Assembly (NCBI GenBank): GCA_021442155.1
Contig: CM038222.1
Span: forward strand, 53,191,352 to 53,255,351
Source: Cymbidium sinense
Taxonomy: Eukaryota; Streptophyta; Magnoliopsida; Asparagales; Orchidaceae
DNA length: 64,000 bases
Reading direction: 5' to 3'
Part shown: piece by piece, positions 55,676-64,000 of the stretch
How the letters are laid out: every line of letters begins with the position of its first letter
How positions within the stretch are numbered: position 1 is the first letter of the stretch
Position numbers and translations under genes: made by a program
The notes under the pieces: generated by a model
Told to the model about the DNA's origin: nothing
The model's input: the letters and a program-made list of their open reading frames with translations, nothing else
Databases searched by the model: none

Positions 55676-56615
55676 ATAAGATAAGGGCATCATATATGCT
55701 TAGTTAGTTAAAACTTTCTGATGGCAATCAGTCAACTCTCGGTCCTTCAAGCATATCCATAGGTGGAGCATCTTATGGAGGGGCTTCTTGATCACTTAAA
55801 CCAATAGCTTGTTTACCCCATCCTCGTGCTACCCTAATAAAGAACTTGTCACCTAGGTTGACTTGGTGACTTCAGATGGTTTATGGAAAGTTCACGGGCT
55901 CATCGTGTTCAATTTATAGCTTCTATGATCATCTGAGTCAAATGACTCCAAATCAATCTCAATAAAACCCAATGATTGTGAATGTAAAATCCATTTCTAA
56001 ATTAAAAGAGGAATGATCGAAACTAGAGTTATTATTATATTTTGTAGACTTGGAGAGTTTTCAGAGGAATAAAATCAAAGAGTAAGTAAAGATGTAAGTG
56101 AAAGCTTTCTTCATTGATTTCTCTTCGATGGAGGTACATGATAAATTTAATAAATTGGGAGGTAAGGGGTTTATTGTCATGATACAACGCTCTAAGAGGA
56201 GCTACTGATGAAGAAGGAGTCAACAAAGGATCCTGATGATAATGGTTGCCACTTTCTATCCCGCAAGTAAGGTGGACTTGTCATACTATCATATACCTTC
56301 TTTAAGTTATCCTTAGTAACTTGCAAAGCTTCCTTAAAGTTGGAGATTTGAGCAGCTTCAGGCACCTGTAAGGGTAACTTTCTGATCTTAGAGATGATTT
56401 TATTGGAGGTTCGGGATAGGGAGATATCCCAACCTTCCTCTATCTTAAGAATATCGTGTGCATCTCCAAGGATTACCCTAACAGAACTAGAGGGTTGCTC
56501 TAGTATATATTCATAAAGGATGATAATGGCACCCGACTTGTAGCTACGCTCAAGCCAGTCCTTAAAGGTAAAGTAATCTTCTAAGACATGACCTAACACA
56601 CGATGATAGGGCAAT
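55676..56615 (-). pseudogene. gag: Gag C-terminal part and spacer of the outer element
   Basis: The open piece 56,192-56,614 contains PYHRVLGHVLEDYFTFKDWL, LEQPSSSVRVILGDAHD, IEEGWDISLSRTSNKIISKI and VPEAAQISNFKEALQVT, colinear with E1 36,868-37,190. The two cysteines of the C-H-H-C motif in E1 are missing here. From 56,190 down to 55,676 only traces align with the E1 spacer and pre-protease segment (DAPPMDMLE-like and SIYDAL-like). The reading ends at the E1 LTR. Confidence 0.75.
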
Positions 56616-56929
56616 GGTTTGGATCATGACTTTGCCCACTTCCACCGGTCTCCTAAGCTCTGATAACTAGAAATATGGCTTCTTTAAGAGGTTCTTAAAG
56701 ATCTTCCTGACTACCTCCCTCTTGAATGAATATGGTTTATTCAATTTATCGACAAGAGTAAATAAATGGTAGCTACCTGTGAGAGGAATACCACCGATGA
56801 TGAGGAGGATAGAGCAGGGTGGGAGGCTATGGCAATTGAAGTGGTCAATATGATGGCTGAGTAGGTGGCAAAGGAGGTGGTAGAGGAGACTGCTGAACTT
56901 GAGGCCTATCTGACTGGAACCTAACTAGC

Positions 56930-57600
56930 TACTTATCAAGATAACTACCCTATTTCTTCCTCTTCCTCGCTCTGACAATGATCTTAGAAAGGTAACTATT
57001 TGACCTCCCCTTATAGACTAGCTACCTTGTAGATTAATTTCTCAAATGTATTAATGGTAAACCCTTTAAGCATGAAAGGAGACTGGGCAATGAATATTAC
57101 TTAGTAGAATTTCAATGGCATATTATTCAGATAGCTGTGGTTTGCATTTCATAGTTAAATTATGTCATTTAAGAATGTAATCGATAAGGGACTCACTGGG
57201 GTGTTGTTGAGCTACAACAAGATCGCCCACACTTACCCTGTGCTAAGATCCAGTAAATTTCTTAATAAAGAGCTGCTCCAATCAAATGCAATGCATGTCA
57301 AGCTACTAACAAAGAGGCTGAATAAGAGTGATTCTCTGCCACTAGCATTGCAACATCTAGCCCTAAATGTGCTATGTGCTAGTGAGGGTTCCCACTGCCA
57401 TCAAAGATTTTGAAGGAAGGAGGTACAAAACTCTTAGGATATTGGACAACATCAAATTCCTTTGGGTAGGGTCTATCCTTTGGAATAGATGAGCCACCTC
57501 GGGCTTGTTCCAATGCATCCTTCACCTACTGTTCCACCAACTGTTTAATATCCTTCTCTTGCATGGAGGTGTTGTCCACCACCTTCCTATGCAAGCTACC
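56930..57600 (-). pseudogene. gag: Gag capsid core of the outer element
   Basis: Minus-strand reading: VVDNTSMQEKDIKQLVEQ, then VKDALEQARGGSSIPKDRPY, FDVVQYPKSFVPPSFKIFDG and SGNPH*HIAHLG, colinear with E1 at 35,840-36,090. The second half has PVSPLSITFLNDII and FMLKGFTINTFEKLIYKVAS (about 57,090-57,000), matching FMLKGFIIKIFEKLINKAAS in E1. Interrupted by stops and a small rearrangement at about 57,250-57,370. Confidence 0.8.
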
Positions 57601-58043
57601 ACTATCATGATCTATTTGAGAAGTGTTCTTGGGTTGATCTAAGACATGCCCTAACTCGAGATGATCTCTTTACTTATATAAAGGACCGAGGTGATTTCAA
57701 GTGCATGGAGGATCATAAGTCTTTTATCCTCTTCTCCATCTAGTTAATCTTATCATCCATTTTTTATGCTGCCGACGGAGGAGTTGGGTGAAATGGATGG
57801 CGTCATCTTCTTCAACTACAACACCTTCCTAACTATGTTGATCTCTATGAGGGAGCTCTTAGTATCAACCATGTGGATCATGGCTGAATCCTCAAGAAGG
57901 TCATCCTCATCAAGATCAAATGCTACCATCTCATCCTCAGAATCTATGCGATTACTACTTAAGAGTTACCTCTTCTCGGCAAAGTAAGCGGCAACAATCT
58001 TGTCCAAGGAATGATCTAATCGTGTTGGCATAAATACTCAGGG

Positions 58044-58640
58044 CTAACCAGTGAAGGGACTATGGTCACTAATCGAAATGCATCTAACACTGCCTGTCAC
58101 TGGAGTGTTAGGTCTAGGAGGGTCATGCTCACTAGAATATATATGCTCATGACTGCTCGTCAGTGGAATGGTGTCTCTAGGGTGATCTACTACCATGGGA
58201 ACTGTAATAGTGTCATCTTTCCCCTCTGCAACTACTACCACCACTAACTCTGATGGTGGTGGTGGTGGTGCAACCATGACGATGTGGGTCACCACTCCTG
58301 CCAAACCACAGCTGAGATGGAGGGTCGAGTAGGGGAGCTCAATCTCACCTCAATAAGTGCAATGGAGGGAGCGATCTTTAACTAGTAGATCACCAATGTC
58401 TTTTCCCCATATGGGGCTTTGATCTTTGGAGTGGTGGATGTGGATCAGGTGATGGTGGATGATGAGGAGAGTGGTGTGAAGGTAACACTGACTATCCCTC
58501 AATAGAAGATCTCTGCCTATGGAGGGTAGCATCAGTAAAAACATTCATGTCTAAATGATTGGCCCTTATGGGTGGCTGATCAGGAAAATCCATCAGAGGG
58601 GAGGCTGCCGACTATCTGGCATACATTCATCATTCCTTCC
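58044..58640 (-). pseudogene. Region upstream of the gag core, outer element
   Basis: The open piece 58,044-58,304 (86 codons) starts MAGVVTHIVMVAPPPPPSEL and contains PRPNTPVTGSVRCISISDHS, aligning with E1 35,195-35,400. The preceding piece 58,350-58,544 matches E1 at about 34.85-35.10 kb through GEIELPYSTL. A CCACCATC-type microsatellite encodes the short proline run. No known domain is recognised; the position suggests a gag N-terminus or an upstream extra ORF. Confidence 0.55.
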
Positions 58641-58941
58641 TGCCTGCTTGAGCCTCCATAGCTATATCCCTATGAATCTGACCCCTAACACCCCTAGGGA
58701 TCAATAATCATAGATCAAACAAGGTACCAAACTCCGAGCATCTGTATGCTCACAATGGGGATAGTCCTAAGTCCAAGATGGGCCTCTTATGCTCCTATCA
58801 TGTCTCAAGTATATCAATGGGAGAAGTAGTAATCTCAATCTTCCTTGTTCGATGTCAAGAGGGGTAGAACTTGTGCTGGTAAAGTGGAGAGACGGAGAAT
58901 CTATATATGATGCAATTCTCGACTACTCTTTGACGCTTATA

Positions 58942-59138
58942 AAATTTATTTAACAAATCTTAGGTATGTCAAATAGATTTCAATGATATGTTTTGATGCC
59001 ATGTATGTGCTTTCATGATTTTGAAAAGAGAGAAACTTCCACTCTAGCATATGTGAAATATGTTGGGTGGATTTTCAATTTTATGTTATGATTTGAAAAA
59101 AGAATCTTCATTCAACAAATTTGAGTATGTTGAATAAG
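58942..59138 (-). repeat. Three leader hairpins of the outer element
   Basis: In minus-strand sense these have the same design as the E1 leader array. One is at 59,106-59,138, with arms CUUAUUCAACA and UGUUGAAUGAAG and loop UACUCAAAUU. Another is at 58,942-58,980, with arms AAAUCUAUUUGACA and UGUUAAAUAAAUUU and loop UACCUAAGAUU. The third, 59,039-59,070, is weaker, with a changed loop. The whole leader here is about 0.9 kb, against 2.6 kb in E1, largely because the array is not expanded. Confidence 0.7.
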
Positions 59139-59495
59139 GTGGTTATTTCCAAAAGAAGTGCTTTTAGAAAGTGTCATTTTGTGAAAGAATTTATTTTCTT
59201 AAATTTATGATGAACCTTGCCTCACTAAGCTAGTGGTAAGGAGGTTTTAGATTTTTATTATCTCTCCCTTCATTAATAATTTTTATTTTTTTTACCTATT
59301 GGGGAGCCCAATATGGGTTTCAAGACCTACATGGAGTGAGATCCTAAAACCTAAAGGATGTCGGCTAACTTTGCACAAGAATGAAATAAGATAAGTGCCA
59401 ATGGAAAGAAAGATAGTTTCAGACTCACATAAAATGCAAGTTCACTATCGATGCTTGGATACAATAATCGTCTATTAGAGATGGAGAGAGGAACC

Positions 59496-59513
59496 ATCCC
59501 AGCGGAGTTGCCA
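59496..59513 (-). other. Primer-binding site of the outer element
   Basis: Minus strand TGGCAACTCCGCTGGGAT, eight bases after the LTR end at 59,522 (spacer GATTTTTT). Same position and nearly the same sequence as the E1 site at 31,441, and followed by the same GGTTCCTCTCTCCATC. Compatible with the tRNA-Arg type described for Ogre/Tat elements. Confidence 0.7.
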
Positions 59514-59521
59514 AAAAAATC

Positions 59522-62500
59522 TATGGTGTTTAGTTTTAGTTTAATTTGTGTGTGTATATGTGAGGGGACACCATGCAGATCTGAGGATGTACTTATTGAG
59601 GTGATCGGGTATGACATCAAGGAATAATGTACTATCTCGAGAGATAGAAGTCACTATCCTATGATGGACCTAATCACCTAATAAGGACCCCTAAGGCATG
59701 ATGGGTCTTTGAATATACCAGAGATTTTTTCTCTACTTTACATAGAAAAGTAAAGTAGGGTTTATTTAAATCGGGTTCGTTAGGTTCCCTATAGAGGCAA
59801 ACCTCCATAATTAATAACATCTTAAAGAAAGTGAATCCCTTAAGCATACTCTCAATTAAAGTAGACAATTTTTTGTCTCCAAAGAATTCAAAGATAGGAT
59901 TATCAACAAATTGGTTATATTTTAGAAAATCAAGTGGGATGGATCAAAAGGAGAGAGCTATTATTGAAGCCAAAGGAGATTAGTAGGGAGTGCTCATGAT
60001 ACTAGGAAACCTAGTGAGCACTCCAATCTATCCTACGGTTGGGCTTTATATAATTGAAATTAAGGAAATTTATTTATTTGAGTTGAAATTTTATTAGAAA
60101 TCTTGGGCTTACAACTCCACAATACAAGATTATGGAAATGCCTAAGAGATGAGGATTTATGCTTGTAGCTACAAAGGGAAATAGCAACCTCAGATCTTAA
60201 ATCTAGGGAGCTTTGGCAAGTGCTCAAGCATGACCTAAACCAAGAAAAAAAATGGGTATATGATTTACCTACATAAGAGAGAGTAAATCACCCAACTACT
60301 GAACTTATAACCACCTAGAATGGCAGCCAGCTAACTCCTCCTATGATTTAAAACTATATAGGCAAGTCATATGATTTTGTAAGATGGCTAGGTTATTATT
60401 ATTTAGAAAAACAATTAAGTCCTTAAACTCACTCCCTAAGAGTCTAGAGCAAGAGGGGGATTAATAATGACTTAAATCTAATGTAAATTCTTATCAAATT
60501 TTATTTAATTTGGGACTCTTTATTTTGACACGAGCTATGAGATTTTGTATGTCTAAATGCATGAAAGTTTATTATGGGCCAAATCAAAAAGGAAAGAGGT
60601 GTTCTTTCATCATAGGCTCTTAAAGGTTAAGCCCATTATATCTGGAAAAGATGAAATCCCTGTCTTAATAAGAGCAAAATAAGATGGTTATGCATGATAT
60701 TGAACATACAACATATAGCTAAGGGGTTGTTAAATATTTTATTATCTTGATTTAACACCTAGGCTTTTATGTGAGATTATGAGTTATTTTAAAAGTTTAG
60801 TTATGAGTTGTTAATGGGATAAAAAATTTATTTTTATCCTAAGAGCCTAATCGCAGTAAGGCCATACAACAATCACCAATCATAAACAAACTATGAAAAG
60901 GCATTCTTCTTCTAATGCACAAGCTAAATAAATCATAAAATAAATTTATAAAGTAATCACAAAAGAATTAAAGGTCGATATGGGTACCATCACAACCCAA
61001 AAAAAAAAATGTGGGCAGCTCTACCTTTATACAACTGACACAAAAGAATTATAATTATGAATAATGGTGAATGTTATGGGGGTCTTCATTCTTCATTCTT
61101 CTTTTTTTTATGTCTTCATCCTCTATTTCTTCATTTGATTTGCTCCATTTCTTTCTTCCTTTTGGCTTGATTTAGATATGCTTGCTCTAGAGGCATCACA
61201 TGATACATAAGACTTAGTATTATAACCAATGCTCATCTTAATCTCCCATAACATTCATCTTAATCCTAATACAAAATTACATTAAAAGAAGGAAGGTAAA
61301 TCTAGCTACACCTGCAAAACAAATATTAGCTAAACAAACTATACAACCCAAACAGTTATATGAATAATTTGGACTTAGCAACCCACACGTGGGTAACCAA
61401 GCCCACCTGTCCTAACTTAAGTTATGCTTAGAGGCTAAGAAACCTATACAACAAAAGCATTTATATTTTTATCATGATGGCCCCTTAAGCACAACCCCCT
61501 GCAGAAAACATGATTAGGCTAATATCGGCCTAACATCCAAACTACACACATACACCCTAACATCAAGTCTAAAATAATACATCACAAAATAAACATACAT
61601 CAAACCATACACCGCCTTAACATAAAGCTAGAAATGGTAACTTAGCCTAATGCGTGTGCATTAAAGCATGTGTGGTATGTCCTAACTAAGTTTTAGAGTT
61701 GTAATTTGCTAAGTGTGAGGGATTTAATTTATAAAGGGCTGATTTCTCTTTAAGTGATTTAATTGATTTGGAAATTTTACTTTGTGTTTTCTTTTGTTTC
61801 ATATGGCCTACACTTAACAACTAAGTGTTATAAAGAGAAAGAAGAGAGGGAATCTCTCTTTCATCCCTACCTTAAGTCACTTCTAAAGCAAGTTAATTGA
61901 TCAATTTTCTTTAGTAATGGCTTATTATATATTTTAATTAATAATAAGTTTAGGTTCACTTTAAATGACCTTATTCAATAAGAAAGACATCTTAAGATTA
62001 ATTAGAATGGATTACTATCATATTCATTCATTTCTTTCCATTATGTATATCATGCATATGAATAAATCCTAAGCATATCTATACATACAATTTTGATTTC
62101 TAGCATACTTGAATGATAAAAGCAAGGAAGTGTATTTAGAATTTAAATATTTCATTTGATTGAATTATGAATGCATGCCTTTTTAATAGAAAAGAGGGAT
62201 TTTTCATCCATTAGCTAGATATGCATTCACATGTATAAAAGTTTTAAGTGAGTACGGTGCCATTATTTTTTGCACCAGGGGCGTAAGGTATAAGTCCTAC
62301 TTAGGGCTACTTAAAGTCTTGCAGTCCCGGGTTGTCCAGACTAATATACCACTTTTTTTAGATACATATAGATGTATAAACAACTACAACGATAGGAAGA
62401 ACCCATGCAAAATTATATTTAATTTATTTGACTTATGAGTCTTATTCATTGGCCACATCACACATACACATGTATAAGAGTTTTAAATGAGTACAACCCT

Positions 62501-64000
62501 ATTATTTTATGCACCAGGGGCATAAGGCACAAGACCTACTTAGGGCTACTTAATGCCTCGCAGCTCGGGGTGTCTAGACTAATATACCACTATTTTTAGA
62601 TATGAATGAATGTATAAAAAAGCCACAAGAAGAAGAAGAAGTCATACAAGAAGTTATATTTGATTTGGTTATATGATTTACATATGTGATATAGATTCTC
62701 CTATGTGAATCCATGTAAGATAAGGAAAGAGAACTTCATATTGCATATCTTATATTATCAACACATGCAAACTTATAGTTATTTGTAATTAACATCACTC
62801 CATTCATTATAATTAATTTAAGAGCTTTTGAAAATAACATTTGATTTAATAGTGATAATAGCCACACTTATTTTTAATTTAAATCAACACATGCAATTTG
62901 ACATAAAAGAAATAATTTCATTTAGATAAATTTAAAAGGAATGAATGCATTATTACACATGGCAAGCAACATTTAACATGATTTGAAAGAAATAAAGGAA
63001 CATAAGTACATGATCTCATCATTCCAATTAATTCATAAGACAATCATACTAAATAAGGTTATTTAAAATAAACAAAGTTTTTTAATGACACTTTCAATTT
63101 TGAGTTTGATTTAATTTAGGAGATGTGAAAGAGGTTTGCTAATCTTAATCCCATTCCCATGTGTTTAATTTGATTTAATGAAAAGCAATTAGGTTGATTT
63201 TATGGATTGATTAAGTTAAGCATGGATTAAACCAATTAATTAACCCTTGCCTATGTCACCTTAAGGTAATTAATTAAACAATTATGAGCTAATATTATAT
63301 GCAACCATATAGCAAAGTAAATAGCAATGCTCCTATGAAATAAAAGGGGCCTAATGTGATTAGCTCATAATTATTAATTAATTAAGCTTAAGGAACTCAC
63401 TTAATTACTCTTATAATTTTCTCACACATATAAGCTAATCATAATTTATTAGCTCTCTTTTTAGGTTATTGAACACCCAGAGAGCTACCCAAGAGTTAAT
63501 TAGATAAGTTTTGGAATTATTATGATTTCAATTTAATTAATTAAGCCATTTAATCAATGAATTAAACCATTAATAAATCCAAATTAATTGATTTCAAGTC
63601 AAGTGAAATGAACTTAGGGAAAAAAATGGGAAAGAGGTCTCAATCTCATTCCTCATGTCAATTCATTATCTCACAATGATTAACAAGCTTGATTAATGAT
63701 TTTTTTACTGTTTAGAATGTTAACTAATCACATAATTAATTAAGAGAGTAATTAGGCTAAAATAGTAATTTTCCTAATTAACCAAGCAATAAATCTCAAA
63801 CAAATTATGGAAGGCAGAGGTCATCCCATTAATCAAACTCAAAAAGTTTGGGATTAATTACTTGGATAATTAAGGAGTAATTAAGCTAATTAAGTTTTCA
63901 ATTAAACCTAAATTAAGCCTTAATTATTAATCAAAGTTAATTAAAATTAATTTTAAATTAATCTATTCTAAAATACCAATTAAATCTGTATTTATTTATA
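59522..64000 (-). repeat. 5' LTR of the outer element, partial
   Basis: Homologous and colinear with 325-5,000 of copy X: shared markers are GGGGACACCATGCAGAT, CCTAATAAGGAC and CAGAGATTTTTTCTCTACTT. The LTR end facing the primer-binding site is at 59,522; the LTR start lies beyond the window. It contains the tandem LTR repeat at 62,230-62,620. No coding content. Confidence 0.85.
62230..62620 (-). repeat. Tandem LTR repeat of about 245 bp (2 copies)
   Basis: Two copies (about 62,236 and 62,481) of the segment with CATGTATAAAAGTTTTAA, TGCACCAGGGGC and GGGCTACTTAA, ending near TAATATACCACT. Homologous to the three copies at 2,930-3,575. Confidence 0.7.

Larger units (their letters stand above)
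55676..64000 (-). mobile_element. Outer Tat-type element (copy Y), LTR-to-gag half
   Basis: Minus strand: 5' LTR from beyond 64,000 to 59,522, primer-binding site, leader with hairpins, then gag to 55,676, where E1 begins. The last outer-element codons before E1 (AYMMPLSY region, matching SIYDALVL of E1 in another frame) place the break between gag and protease. The other half is at 20,504-12,144. Confidence 0.8.

Noticed and set aside
55676..55710. Direct match of the sequence after E1 (AGATAAGGGCATCA) to E1 at about 37,332
   Set aside because: A same-strand match of about 14 bases in the spacer region; the flanking sequence belongs to the opposite-strand outer gag, so this is most likely coincidence and not a target-site feature.
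58250..58275. GGT/GGTGGTGGT microsatellite as a functional element
   Set aside because: A short trinucleotide run within the decayed gag upstream region, coding for the proline stretch on the minus strand.
1..64000. Cellular plant genes, tRNA or rRNA genes
   Set aside because: No intron-exon gene structure, conserved non-transposon domain, tRNA cloverleaf or rRNA segment was recognisable. All protein-like signals belong to gypsy or LINE elements.

Overview
The window is a 64-kb, AT-rich block of plant nuclear repeat DNA (most likely an angiosperm) with no cellular gene, rRNA, tRNA or CRISPR array that I can support. Almost every base can be assigned to decayed Ty3/gypsy LTR retrotransposons of one family, plus one LINE. 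Family features point to the Tat/Ogre side of Ty3/gypsy: LTRs of 7-10 kb, a primer-binding site of the tRNA-Arg type, a second (archaeal-type) RNase H domain between RNase H and integrase, no chromodomain, and a tandem-repeat-rich 3' untranslated region. All coding regions carry stops and frameshifts and are annotated as pseudogenes.

Layout. An older outer element lies on the minus strand. Its 5' LTR runs from 59,522 past the right edge. Its primer-binding site is at about 59,496-59,513, its leader and gag at 59.5-55.7 kb, its protease and pol at 20.5-15.8 kb, and its 3' untranslated repeat tail at 15.8-12.7 kb. The tail is followed by only about 540 bp of 3' LTR (12,144-12,683). That stump is fused to a second minus-strand copy, which has a pol fragment at 12,143-10,648, a repeat tail at 10,647-8,371 and a complete LTR at 8,370-325. 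The left 324 bp are flanking DNA of unknown nature.

A younger plus-strand element of the same family (called E1 here) is nested inside the outer element between gag and protease, at 20,505-55,675. Its 5' LTR is in two pieces (20,505-22,316 and 29,554-31,432), split by an inserted solo LTR of the same family (22,317-29,553). After that come the primer-binding site (31,441), a long leader, decayed gag (34.1-37.2 kb), protease/RT/RNase H/integrase (37.8-42.7 kb), a repeat tail (42.7-45.2 kb) and the 3' LTR (45,206-55,675). That 3' LTR is itself interrupted by a 2.66-kb LINE with 24-bp target-site duplications. The left end of E1 lost about 0.95 kb of LTR together with about 120 bp of the outer element, so no duplication of the E1 target site is visible.

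The most unusual feature is in the E1 leader (about 32.06-33.98 kb). It holds an array of about 22 potential RNA hairpins that share a nearly invariant 10-nt loop (UACCCAAAUU and close variants), while the stems change sequence on both arms together. The outer element carries three such hairpins at the equivalent place (58.94-59.14 kb), in its own sense orientation. This looks like selected RNA structure rather than a protein-coding repeat. Other points of note are the WRKY-type W-box clusters in the LTRs, a G-box retained at the same LTR position in two oppositely oriented copies, and degenerate arrays of about 117 bp in the 3' untranslated regions that could seed satellites.
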